Both the position numbers and the translations under genes were made by a program. 64,000 nt of DNA from Chitinophaga niastensis (GTDB taxonomy: Bacteria > Bacteroidota > Bacteroidia > Chitinophagales > Chitinophagaceae): positions 1,302,001 through 1,366,000 of the forward strand of contig NZ_PYAW01000002.1 in NCBI RefSeq assembly GCF_003014755.1, read 5' to 3'. Positions 50,407-58,078 of this stretch are shown here, in pieces. The stretch's first letter is position 1, and every line of letters starts with the position of its first letter. Under the pieces are notes generated by a model, which did not search any database, was not told the origin of the DNA, and saw only the letters and a program-made list of their open reading frames with translations.

Positions 50407-50862
50407 ATGAAACGGGACACTATTGTTGACGTTATTACCTATCTATTGATTTTATTGTTTGTGTATACAGCGGCAACTAAGCTGCTCCTCTTTGGATCCT
50501 TTAAAGTTCAGATGACGCAACAGCCCCTGCCAAGGGTTTTTGTACCGGTATTAATTATTGGGATTCCATTAATTGAAATATTAATTGCTTGCTGTTTATT
50601 AATACCCAGGCTAAAAAAAACAGGGTTATTTGCTTCCCTGTTTTTGATGAGTGCATTTACCATATATGTTGGCTATATGTTGGTATCTGTACCTCATCAT
50701 AGCCTGCCTTGCTCTTGTGGAGGTATCATTAAACAAATGACATGGAAGCAACACCTGTTCTTCAATTTATTTTACACTTTACTTGCCTTCACTGGGGTAT
50801 TGTTAAGCAGTAAATGGTTTCAAGCCAAACGGGACGATTTACAGGAAGTTAAGTATACATAA
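50407..50862 (+). CDS. MauE/DoxX-like redox-associated membrane protein
   Basis: 151 residues from ATG 50407; an upstream TTG at 50383 would add eight residues but is a poor start. Four hydrophobic segments (about residues 8-28, 44-66, 73-95 and 117-134) and a Cys-Ser-Cys pair at 102-104 (SLPCSCGG) facing one side of the membrane. MauE-like proteins pass reducing or oxidising equivalents across the membrane, often to thioredoxin-fold partners. Here it is directly followed (24 bp) by such a partner, a CxxC lipoprotein, and then by the LanKC gene. Confidence 0.85.
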   Translation: MKRDTIVDVITYLLILLFVYTAATKLLLFGSFKVQMTQQPLPRVFVPVLIIGIPLIEILIACCLLIPRLKKTGLFASLFLMSAFTIYVGYMLVSVPHHSLPCSCGGIIKQMTWKQHLFFNLFYTLLAFTGVLLSSKWFQAKRDDLQEVKYT

Positions 50863-50886
50863 ATAATAGGCCTTCAACTGAACGAT

Positions 50887-51360
50887 ATGAAGAAAGTACT
50901 TTTTTGTGCGCTTATTTTTTGCGTAACTATTTGTGCATGCAATAAAAAAAGTGATATCCCGGTTTTTAATTTATTGCTGCTTGATAGTACTACTAAGCTA
51001 AGTACCAGCAAAATACCTGATGGGAAGCCTGTAATGATTATGTTTATTAGCCCCGATTGCGAGCATTGTGAAGAGCAAACGACTGATTTGCTTAAAAATA
51101 TGGATTCATTAAAATCAGTTCAATTTTACTTTGTCAGTATTGATCCTATTGACCGGCTGAAGGCTTTTAACAAGGATCATAAGTTAGCTGATTACCCCAA
51201 TATTACTTTGGGAAGAGATTATACTTTTTCATTTCCAAAGTATTTCGAAGTAAATACAGCTCCTTTTTCAGCCCTTTATGATAAGCATAAGCAATTGAAA
51301 CTTGTTATAAAGGGAGGGTTTAAAGTGAGTCAAATTATGGCGGAAGTAAATAAGTTGTAA
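50887..51360 (+). CDS. thioredoxin-fold lipoprotein with CxxC
   Basis: 157 residues. Lipoprotein signal ending in TICAC (lipidated Cys18), then a thioredoxin-like fold with SPDCEHCEE (Cys58 and Cys61) and a cis-Pro-like segment (VNTAPFSALYD). It is expected on the periplasmic face of a membrane, acting as a disulfide reductase or oxidase coupled to the MauE-like protein encoded just upstream. The adjacent peptide genes encode proteins with 4-5 cysteines, which are plausible substrates. Confidence 0.85.
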   Translation: MKKVLFCALIFCVTICACNKKSDIPVFNLLLLDSTTKLSTSKIPDGKPVMIMFISPDCEHCEEQTTDLLKNMDSLKSVQFYFVSIDPIDRLKAFNKDHKLADYPNITLGRDYTFSFPKYFEVNTAPFSALYDKHKQLKLVIKGGFKVSQIMAEVNKL

Positions 51361-51402
51361 AATAACAATAAACAAATACTGTTTTACATAATCTGAAAAT
51401 AT

Positions 51403-54129
51403 ATGCAGGACATATTGAGTAATAAAACACTTATTACAGAGAACGATTCAAATCCCGATAGCAGGCAATATATAAACTTTGCAGATACCCTTGAAAAATA
51501 TGGCTTGCAATATATAAATACTGACTATTACCTGCAGGTTGGTGAAATCATCCAGGTGCAAGGTTGGATATTACATCTGTCTGTCATTAAACCTCAGTTG
51601 TCAGCATTATTTGAAATAGTCATTCCTGAGTTGATCCGGGAAAATGTGCCCTTTAAAATTATCAGAAATAATGAAATAGCTAAATATTTATTAGATGCTA
51701 ACCTGGGTTATGCAAAGCTTGGTAAGGTGGTATGCATTTATCCTAAAACAGATAAGGAGGCACTGCTGTTGGCACAAAAGTTAATCCGGTTAACTGCATC
51801 ATTCAGAGGGCCAGCTATCCCTACAAATATACATTTGGGTAGTATTGTTTATACCCGTTATGGAAGTTTTAATCCCATTATGAGGACTGATACTCCTGAT
51901 GGAGAAGCGCCCGGCAACGAAATCAGGTATATATATAACACAAAGGGTGAATTAGTACCGGATTATTATACCATCCCTTTTGTGCTACCAGAAAATGTGG
52001 TATGGCCATTTGGTGAGATTACCCAACCTCAGGTACCTGTATCCAAGAAGCTATTAAAAAATACTTATAAACCGCTGACTGTTATCAAACCAGATGCGAA
52101 AGGCAGGGTAATAAAAGGTATTTACATAAAAGGATTTTTGAACATAAAGCATTGCATCATTAAGGAAGGGAAATACAATATGTGGGTAGATGAACAGGGA
52201 AGAGATATACAGGACCGGCTAATGTGGCAACATGAACTTTGTAAAGACCTTGCTAATGATATTCCATTTCCCAAAATTTTCGATTTATTTAAGGAGAACA
52301 ATGATATGTACCTGGTGATGGAATTCATAAAGGGTGATTCTTTAGAAAATATTGTGTTATCTACTTACAAAGGAAATAGTTGGTTTCAGCTATCCGCAGC
52401 GAATCAATTATTATTGATTGGTTACCTGTTAAAAATAATAACCATTATACAACGATTCCATGAAAGAGCATATGTACATCGGGATATAACACCTAATAAT
52501 TTTTTAATAGATAAGAAAGGTCGGATTTTTTTGATTGATATGGAACTTTCTTATTCTTTGGCTAACAGGAAACCATATCCGGCATTTAAGCTAGGTACAT
52601 TCGGATATTACTCACCTGAACAAGAGGCGCAGCAAACACCTACCATCAAAGAAGATATTTACGCTATAGGAGCACTGATGGCATTCATTTTCACAGGTCT
52701 GACGCCAGTTAAATTTGGTATAAACGTTCCTGGTAAACTTATTAAAAGCCTGCTTTTTTTTACAAGAAATGAGTTTTTGAGTGATACAATAGCGAAGTGC
52801 TTAAGTACTACTCCCCAGGAAAGACCTCTTCTGGAAACCATTAAAGAAAATATTGAGAAATATCAGCGTGAATTAGTAATGCATCTTTCACAAGTTGAGA
52901 ATATAAGCGCAGAAATTCCTGACAAGGATCGGGAGCAGAAATTCACAGATTTGATTAATGCGGCACTAAAGGGACTAACAAGTACCCGGTTAATGACTGA
53001 GGATTGTTTGTGGGATGCTCAAATACTTAAAAAAGATGAATCGATGGGAACGGTGCAGGTAGAGAGAGCGTATTCGGCAGAACTACATAATGGTATGACT
53101 GGCATTGTATATATGCTATCAAAAGCAAAAATACTTGGTTACAATATTGATCCCATTATGGAAGGATATGCCAATAGCTGGAAATATCTACAGGCTACTT
53201 GCCTGAATAATATTTCAACACTAAAGCCTGAGCTCTATGGGGGGGCGGCTGGTATTGCTTTGGCTATATCTGAGGGAATGAATGCGGGATTATTAGCTCC
53301 GGACAATGAATATAAATTATACCTGCAACAATGTTTTCAGAACGTTTCAGAGAATTTGGATCTAGCCGCTGGTGTAGCCGGACAAGGTATTGCCTTGCTT
53401 CAATGCAGGCGTTGGTTATCCCCAGACTTTACTACGCCATTATTGACCCAGTATTTGGAAACATTACTTGCTAAGCAACAGGATGATGGTTCCTGGAACA
53501 CGGATAATACGCCAGGGAGCAAAAAAAACAAAATAATTGGCCTGGCATATGGCGTCTCAGGCATCGTTTGTTTTCTACTAATGTACGCTAATCTGTACCC
53601 TGATGAACACCTGAACAATACTATCAGGAAAGCATTGGGTTGGTTGAAAAGACAATCGACCAGGAAAAAGGATATTTATTATTGGAATGATGCAACAAGA
53701 AAGAAGTCAATAAGCCAATTTAGTTGTGATATTGGCATTCCGGGTATAGCATTAGTATTTATCAAAGCATATAAGCATTTTAAAGATCCATTTTATAAAG
53801 AAATAGCAACAGGTACTTTACAAGCACTTTCAAGCTGCCCGGTTCATGTTGACTATTCTCAAGCAATGGGCATAGCCGGATTGGGAGAAGTTTACCTGGA
53901 AGCGTATAAAGCTTTTAAAGAGGAAGAATGGCAACATCGGGCAAATTGGATTGCAAATTCCTTTGCACATACGCTTCTTGAAAATAAAGATGGTGTAAGG
54001 TATTGGTCTATGAACGATTACCCCGATCCTGTAGCCGATCTGATGACAGGAAGTAGTGGTATTATTCATTTCCTGATGAAATATCAATTGCCGGATAAGC
54101 TGGATTATCTATTATTATCTACTGATTAA
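51403..54129 (+). CDS. class III lanthipeptide synthetase-like protein (LanKC): lyase-kinase-cyclase
   Basis: 908 residues in the LanKC order. Residues 1-200 match the lyase region (GWILHLS, VPFKIIR, GKVVCIYPKTD, GPAIPTNIHLG, YTRYGSFNP). The kinase domain (about 235-500) has YLVMEFIKGDSLENI, the catalytic loop HRDITPNN (Asp361) and GTFGYYSPEQ; the usual DFG metal motif reads DME (379-381). The LanC-like domain (about 560-908) has GGAAGIAL, GVAGQGIALL, DGSWNT, YGVSG, CDIGIPG and AMGIAGLGE. The zinc-binding and catalytic residues of LanC cyclases are not kept: His of HGxxG is Tyr716, the CH pair of CHGxAG is Ala821-Met822, and Cys775 is one residue off the expected ligand position. Loss of zinc ligands is normal for class III. 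In the family, Ser/Thr of a precursor are phosphorylated, eliminated and cyclised with Cys. The likely substrates are the three peptides downstream. Confidence 0.9.
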   Translation: MQDILSNKTLITENDSNPDSRQYINFADTLEKYGLQYINTDYYLQVGEIIQVQGWILHLSVIKPQLSALFEIVIPELIRENVPFKIIRNNEIAKYLLDANLGYAKLGKVVCIYPKTDKEALLLAQKLIRLTASFRGPAIPTNIHLGSIVYTRYGSFNPIMRTDTPDGEAPGNEIRYIYNTKGELVPDYYTIPFVLPENVVWPFGEITQPQVPVSKKLLKNTYKPLTVIKPDAKGRVIKGIYIKGFLNIKHCIIKEGKYNMWVDEQGRDIQDRLMWQHELCKDLANDIPFPKIFDLFKENNDMYLVMEFIKGDSLENIVLSTYKGNSWFQLSAANQLLLIGYLLKIITIIQRFHERAYVHRDITPNNFLIDKKGRIFLIDMELSYSLANRKPYPAFKLGTFGYYSPEQEAQQTPTIKEDIYAIGALMAFIFTGLTPVKFGINVPGKLIKSLLFFTRNEFLSDTIAKCLSTTPQERPLLETIKENIEKYQRELVMHLSQVENISAEIPDKDREQKFTDLINAALKGLTSTRLMTEDCLWDAQILKKDESMGTVQVERAYSAELHNGMTGIVYMLSKAKILGYNIDPIMEGYANSWKYLQATCLNNISTLKPELYGGAAGIALAISEGMNAGLLAPDNEYKLYLQQCFQNVSENLDLAAGVAGQGIALLQCRRWLSPDFTTPLLTQYLETLLAKQQDDGSWNTDNTPGSKKNKIIGLAYGVSGIVCFLLMYANLYPDEHLNNTIRKALGWLKRQSTRKKDIYYWNDATRKKSISQFSCDIGIPGIALVFIKAYKHFKDPFYKEIATGTLQALSSCPVHVDYSQAMGIAGLGEVYLEAYKAFKEEEWQHRANWIANSFAHTLLENKDGVRYWSMNDYPDPVADLMTGSSGIIHFLMKYQLPDKLDYLLLSTD

Positions 54130-54190
54130 AACAGGCTTTAATTTTTTAGTATTAATATTTTGAACTGCTTCAAATATTGGAGCAAAAGGA

Positions 54191-54208
54191 ATTATTGTGC
54201 GCAATAAT
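54191..54208 (+). promoter_or_regulatory. Intercistronic hairpin between LanKC and the first peptide gene
   Basis: ATTATTG-TGCG-CAATAAT forms a 7-bp stem with a 4-nt loop 61 bp after the LanKC stop. It has no T-tract, so it is more likely an mRNA processing or stability element than a terminator. The inverted pair TATCCAG...CTGGATA follows at about 54217-54247. Confidence 0.35.
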
Positions 54209-54308
54209 AATAACAATATCCAGTTTTGCTGCAGCCAGGCTGGATAAAACAGGGGAAACCGAAAACCTGAAAAAGAGTAGGTAATTATTTAATTATTTAA
54301 AGTTTTTA

Positions 54309-54332
54309 TTGCTTTTTGAATTTAAAAAGCAA
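54309..54332 (+). promoter_or_regulatory. Leader hairpin of peptide gene 1
   Basis: Perfect 9-bp stem TTGCTTTTT / AAAAAGCAA with the loop GAATTT, ending 7 nt before the ATG. Similar hairpins precede peptide genes 2 and 3 at the same distance. Confidence 0.7.
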
Positions 54333-54339
54333 ACATAAT

Positions 54340-54594
54340 ATGATAAATACAAGAATTTTGCTGGGAGCTACTACTTTTGTTTTAGCTATCGCCGGCGCTA
54401 TCTCAACAATGGGAAGCAACAGAAATATAAATGGCAGGGTACTTACTGTAAATAAGATAGTGTGTACGCTTATTAGCGTCAATTGCGGCTTTAATAATCT
54501 TAAGCCTATTTGTACTACAGGAACTGCACTTCATAGAACCGTATGGACAGTTAATAGTACTTGCAAACTTCACCACCTCTATAAGATTCAATAG
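54340..54594 (+). CDS. Cys/Thr-rich small peptide 1, candidate LanKC substrate
   Basis: 84 residues from ATG 54340 (an in-frame TTG at 54316 lies inside the leader hairpin and was rejected). Residues 1-26 are MINTR followed by a hydrophobic stretch (ILLGATTFVLAIAGAIS), either a Sec signal peptide or a hydrophobic leader. The C-terminal half has four Cys (IVCTL, NCGF, ICTTG, TCKL) and many Thr/Ser; ALHRTVWTVNSTC is shared with the other copies. It resembles the small exported Bacteroidota peptides grouped in families such as DUF6520, an assignment I hold weakly. Position right after LanKC and the Thr/Ser/Cys content suggest a modified peptide; structural disulfides are the main alternative. 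Confidence 0.8.
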   Translation: MINTRILLGATTFVLAIAGAISTMGSNRNINGRVLTVNKIVCTLISVNCGFNNLKPICTTGTALHRTVWTVNSTCKLHHLYKIQ

Positions 54595-54653
54595 GACCTT
54601 TGTTTCTTGATCATTAAAAACTATGATTGGATCCGACATTAGGTTGAATTTTC

Positions 54654-54690
54654 AAGCAGCTGGATGATCTATTTCCAGCTGCTTTTCTTT
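54654..54690 (+). terminator. Terminator after peptide gene 1
   Basis: GCAGCTGGA (54656-54664) pairs with TCCAGCTGC (54674-54682), extended by AA/TT, then TTTTCTTT. It lies about 60 bp after the stop codon. Confidence 0.75.
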
Positions 54691-54999
54691 TGGTAAGATA
54701 GCATTTTCAAAAAAATAACTCCGCGCTATTTTAACACTTGTACATGGTGAATTTAATGCGCAGTAATGAGCTTTACTATTTTTATGCTTCAATAATAACA
54801 TGCCTATTGTCTGGGCCTTGATCACGAGCGTGTTCGTTTTTACCCTCCTTGCCCAATTTAAATCCTTATCCTGTAACCCTTTCTGGTTAAATGAATTATT
54901 GTGATGAATAACACCAGATTTATTATAGCCAGTCCGGATAAGTTAAGCAGAAAACAAAACGAATAGAAGATGATTGTTTAATAACCATTAAAGTTTTTA

Positions 55000-55023
55000 T
55001 TGCTTTTTAAATTCAAAAAGCAA
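55000..55023 (+). promoter_or_regulatory. Leader hairpin of peptide gene 2
   Basis: The same 9-bp stem TTGCTTTTT / AAAAAGCAA as in copy 1, but the loop is AAATTC, the reverse complement of GAATTT. The whole 24-mer is therefore the exact reverse complement of copy 1's. It ends 7 nt before the ATG. Confidence 0.7.
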
Positions 55024-55030
55024 GCATAAT

Positions 55031-55285
55031 ATGATAAATTCAAGAATTTTGCTGGGTGCTGCTACTTTTATTTTAGCCATAGCTGGCGCTATCTCAACAA
55101 TGGGAAGTAACAGAAATATAAATGGCAGGGTACTTACTGTAAATAAGATCGTATGTACGCTTATTAATTGCAATTGCGGCATAAACGTTATTGGCCCTTT
55201 ATGTACTACAATGACTGCACTTCATAGAACCATATGGACACTTAATAGTAATTGCCAAGTTCACAAACTCTATAGGATTCAATAG
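55031..55285 (+). CDS. Cys/Thr-rich small peptide 2, candidate LanKC substrate
   Basis: 84 residues, very close to peptide 1 in the leader (RILLGAATFILAIAGAISTM, then GSNRNINGRVLTVNKIVCTL). It has five Cys: IVCTL, NCNCG, LCTTM and NCQV. The motif ALHRTIWTLNSNC is kept and the C-terminus KLYRIQ matches KLHHLYKIQ of peptide 1. Between the copies most variation falls in the central part of the C-terminal half, as expected of a set of related products with a constant leader. Confidence 0.8.
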   Translation: MINSRILLGAATFILAIAGAISTMGSNRNINGRVLTVNKIVCTLINCNCGINVIGPLCTTMTALHRTIWTLNSNCQVHKLYRIQ

Positions 55286-55574
55286 GACCTTTGTTTCTAG
55301 ATCATTAAAAGCTATAATTGGATCCGACATTAGATTAGATTTTCAAGCAGATGGATAATCTAGTCCCAAATAATATTCCTATTTGGCAGGCATTGATCAC
55401 AAGCCTGTTCACTTTTACCTTCGTTCCCAAATTTAGACCGTTATCCCGTAATCCATTCTGCTTAAATTAATTATTGTGATGAATAATACCTAACCAAGCT
55501 AGATAATTTAGAAGAGCCGAAAGTAGAAAAATGAAAGAATAGAAGATGATTATTTAATAATCTTTGAAATTTTA

Positions 55575-55600
55575 TTTCTTTTTGAACTTAAAAGAAAACA
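55575..55600 (+). promoter_or_regulatory. Leader hairpin of peptide gene 3 with compensatory change
   Basis: TTTCTTTT / AAAAGAAA with a loop TGAACTT, at the position of the hairpins of copies 1 and 2. The G-C pair of TTGC/GCAA is replaced by a T-A pair on both arms, so pairing is maintained despite two substitutions; the innermost pair of the other copies is lost. Confidence 0.65.
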
Positions 55601-55604
55601 TGAT

Positions 55605-55853
55605 ATGACAACTCCAAGAATTTTGATGGGAGCTACTACTTTTATTTTAGCTATTGCTGGTGCTATCTCAACGATGGGAAGCAATAGAAATAAGTCAGCA
55701 AAGGTGCTTACTACAAATGGTATAGTGTGTACGCTTTTTAGCACCCCCTGTTTTGGTATTGGAAGGGTTTGTACTGCAGGCGGGCCGCTTCATAGAATTG
55801 TATGGACGATCAATAGTAATTGCATATTGCATAAGGAAACGACCCAACTTTAA
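55605..55853 (+). CDS. Cys/Thr-rich small peptide 3, candidate LanKC substrate
   Basis: 82 residues, the most diverged copy. The leader RILMGATTFILAIAGAISTM is kept, followed by GSNRNKSAKVLTTNGIVCTL. Four Cys: IVCTL, PCFG, VCTAG and NCIL; PLHRIVWTINSNC matches the conserved block, and the C-terminus (HKETTQL) differs. The conserved Cys positions C-x6/7-C-x7/8-C-x16 or so-C suggest either fixed ring positions or fixed disulfides. It is followed by a terminator at 55905. Confidence 0.78.
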   Translation: MTTPRILMGATTFILAIAGAISTMGSNRNKSAKVLTTNGIVCTLFSTPCFGIGRVCTAGGPLHRIVWTINSNCILHKETTQL

Positions 55854-55904
55854 TAGCTTAATCTGTAATAGCCAGTAATTGATTTTACATTAGTTGATTT
55901 TTAG

Positions 55905-55939
55905 GCAGCTGGAGATAAACCCTCCAGCTGCATTCTTTT
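55905..55939 (+). terminator. Terminator after peptide gene 3
   Basis: Perfect 10-bp stem GCAGCTGGAG / CTCCAGCTGC with a 7-nt loop, then ATTCTTTT. It is homologous to the terminator after peptide gene 1 and closes the plus-strand peptide block before the convergent TlpA gene. Confidence 0.8.
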
Positions 55940-56045
55940 ACTAAAGATAGTGTTTCTGCAAGAGTATGTAAAAGGCCATTCTATATACATGACTGTATCT
56001 GATACAATTTATTGTTCAATAAAGTAATCTGTGTGTACGTATGAT

Positions 56046-57362
56046 TTAATTACTGACAATTCTATTCACTTTAGGATCCCTGATTACAAGAACATTCATC
56101 TTTTTTGTCCCCTTTATCAAATCCATACCATTTGCTCTTAACCCTTTTCTGATCTCATTAAAATCAGTTAAGATACAATTCATACTAATATCAATGTTCC
56201 CTTCAATCCCTGTCTCATCAATAACCGGAAGATCAAGCCCGGAAAGTTGATGAAGGAATGTTCTCATTGGAAAGTTTTTCGCCACAAATCCGGTATCCAC
56301 CCTTCCCTCTGGCCATAAGCTTTGCCCTTTTGTTTTTAATTTTAGTTTTGCTTCTTTTGTAGCAACCAACTTCCAATAGGGCATCATCCTGGTTTCAATA
56401 TTTGCATCAAAACCAAAATAATTCTTCAGATCGCGTTGCATTACTTCCATTAGATAATTCCTGCTGGCCTTTGAAATCGGTACACTAAGACTATAGCTAT
56501 ATAATTTCTCGGTTTGGTGATCAGGGCTCTGAAACATACTGCTATCTGATACTTCCAAAATAGGATCATCGAAAAATTTCCCATAAAGAGAGTCATTAAA
56601 CCTGATTGCAGTTCTACCAACGTATGCCAGCATATATAAGCTGATTAGATCTTCTCCCACAGGTTGAATTCTTCCATTTTCCAGGTAGTCGAGTTCAGAT
56701 AAGGGGGAACTTGGGTCTGTTGGATGCCATATAGCCAATAAAGACCTATATAGAAAGCTGGTATCATTTCCACCATTACCATGTACTAAAAATGGAGATT
56801 GGCTATCATACGATGGTAGTTCTTCATTATTTCTATATGCATTTATTAAGATCGGTTGTCTTCCGGCAAGAAACGTTGCTATATCGGAAGCTTCCAGTTT
56901 GATTGTTATGCCACGTACGATACCTTTAGGATCAATAACAAGGACATATGGAACTCTGCCTACGTCAAATCGATTAAACATAGTTGAGTCAAAAGTATAT
57001 GCCAGCTGCAGATTTAGACCTTTCTGAAATTTAGTATAAACCTTCCTTATTTCGTTCTCCGGATCTTCTTTGCCAACCAGTATATACTGTATCTGATCTC
57101 CAAATTCCTTTTGCAAAGCATTAACATGTGGAAAACTTTTTATACATCCCCCACATGTTTTATCCCATAAATCCAGAATTATCCATTTGCCTTTAAAATC
57201 ATTTAAAGAAACTTGTTTTTTTGAGTAATTTCCTACATCCTTAAAAGTAAAATCGGGGCATTTACGCCCTATTTCAGGATAGCCCATATTATTTATATTG
57301 GCCTGAGCACAAACGTTGATGGCGAAAATTATTCCCCATACAGAAAAAATTAATTTCTTCAT
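56046..57362 (-). CDS. TlpA-like thioredoxin-domain protein with C-terminal DUF3738-like region
   Basis: 438 residues with a signal peptide (MKKLIFSVWGIIFAINVCAQA). Residues 35-165 form a TlpA-like thioredoxin domain with DKTCGGC (Cys70, Cys73) and VGRVPYVLVIDPKG (cis-Pro). The C-terminal part (RTFLHQLSGLDLPVIDETGIEGNIDISMNC...GLRANGMDLIKGTKKMNVLVIRD) follows the pattern of the DUF3738 / TIGR03435 family. It is periplasmic and the last gene of the minus-strand susC-susD-dsbD(N)-tlpA set. Such fusions occur beside TonB-dependent transporters in Bacteroidota; the substrate is unknown. Confidence 0.83.
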   Translation of the reverse strand: MKKLIFSVWGIIFAINVCAQANINNMGYPEIGRKCPDFTFKDVGNYSKKQVSLNDFKGKWIILDLWDKTCGGCIKSFPHVNALQKEFGDQIQYILVGKEDPENEIRKVYTKFQKGLNLQLAYTFDSTMFNRFDVGRVPYVLVIDPKGIVRGITIKLEASDIATFLAGRQPILINAYRNNEELPSYDSQSPFLVHGNGGNDTSFLYRSLLAIWHPTDPSSPLSELDYLENGRIQPVGEDLISLYMLAYVGRTAIRFNDSLYGKFFDDPILEVSDSSMFQSPDHQTEKLYSYSLSVPISKASRNYLMEVMQRDLKNYFGFDANIETRMMPYWKLVATKEAKLKLKTKGQSLWPEGRVDTGFVAKNFPMRTFLHQLSGLDLPVIDETGIEGNIDISMNCILTDFNEIRKGLRANGMDLIKGTKKMNVLVIRDPKVNRIVSN

Positions 57363-57501
57363 TTTTATTATCTGATTTTAAATATGATAGATGCTTTATT
57401 AATTATGATGTTACTATTTGTCTTGCATATATTACTGACATTATTATTTAGCAAGCTCTTTTTAGTCCTGTTAAACTATAATCGGATCTGTTTACCATGT
57501 A

Positions 57502-57954
57502 TTATTGTAATTGCAAAGTAAATGGAACGGTCATTGGTGGAAGGCAACTTTCATTAGTACAAGCCATAAACACGATGGTCCCTTGTATATATATTTTTGC
57601 ATTAGTTTTTAGCTGAACTATTTGCACGAAATCCAAGGTAGCGGCATATTGGTATGCACTGATACCAATCTCCCTATTCTCATAGACTTCTCTTTTGCCT
57701 ACTTCTTTTATCTTCCCTTGTAGTTGTATTAAAGGGTTATGGGTGAATTTTATTTGTGAGGGGGCAGCAACAGCATCCGGAGGTTGAACCTGGGAAAATA
57801 CATGCCATCCATCATCTATGGTAGCAGTCAAATGTACCTGGAAGGTTCTGTCAGCCAATTTTTCACTACTGTATTTCCAGTGTACCGGGTTTTGTGCTAT
57901 AACTCTTGTGGCACAGCCCATAATAAAAACCGCTGTTATAATGAGTGTTTTCAT
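57502..57954 (-). CDS. exported DsbD N-terminal-domain protein (disulfide exchange)
   Basis: 150 residues from ATG 57954 (MKTLIITAVFIMGCATRVIAQ is a clear signal peptide; the frame extends 14 codons further upstream without improving it). The immunoglobulin-like fold of the DsbD alpha domain is indicated by DGWHVFSQVQPPDAVAAP and by MACTNESCLPP, whose Cys132 and Cys137 correspond to the active cysteine pair that receives electrons from the DsbD membrane domain. No membrane or C-terminal thioredoxin domain is present, so it needs partners, possibly the TlpA-like protein encoded downstream. Confidence 0.85.
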   Translation of the reverse strand: MKTLIITAVFIMGCATRVIAQNPVHWKYSSEKLADRTFQVHLTATIDDGWHVFSQVQPPDAVAAPSQIKFTHNPLIQLQGKIKEVGKREVYENREIGISAYQYAATLDFVQIVQLKTNAKIYIQGTIVFMACTNESCLPPMTVPFTLQLQ

Positions 57955-58078
57955 TTTATATTCTTTTGTATTTGCTCGCATATTTAAAGAGTTCAAAACT
58001 ATTCGATGACTAATGCATAAATTACTTTTATTATGAACCTATAGATGTTGATTTTTTGCTGATTATTATCTCTAACAT

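Larger units (their letters stand above)
54290..54960 (+). repeat. Tandem repeat unit 1 (leader hairpin, peptide gene 1, 3' flank)
   Basis: The unit includes the upstream AAAGTTTTTATTGC hairpin leader, the coding region, the 3' flank starting TAGGACCTTTGTTTCT and a distal block (CTTGATCACGAGCGTGTTC through TTATTGTGATGAATAA). All are recognisable in unit 2 and in part in unit 3. Unit 1 has an extra stretch of about 110 bp, including an intact terminator, that unit 2 lacks. Confidence 0.8.
54961..55560 (+). repeat. Tandem repeat unit 2 (leader hairpin, peptide gene 2, 3' flank)
   Basis: Matches unit 1 across the leader, coding region, 3' flank (TAGGACCTTTGTTTCTAGATC) and distal block (CATTGATCACAAGCCTGTTC). 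The terminator stem of unit 1 is decayed here (GCAGATGGATAATC without a complementary arm), so transcription should run on into peptide gene 3. Confidence 0.8.

Noticed and set aside
54403-55744. Minus-strand frames opposite the three peptide genes
   Set aside because: They mirror the conserved plus-strand genes; the leader, Cys pattern and terminators all support the plus strand.
54340-55853. Class I or II lanthipeptide or proteusin precursors
   Set aside because: No GG-type leader, no NHLP leader and no LanB, LanM or LanT gene nearby; only a LanKC is present.
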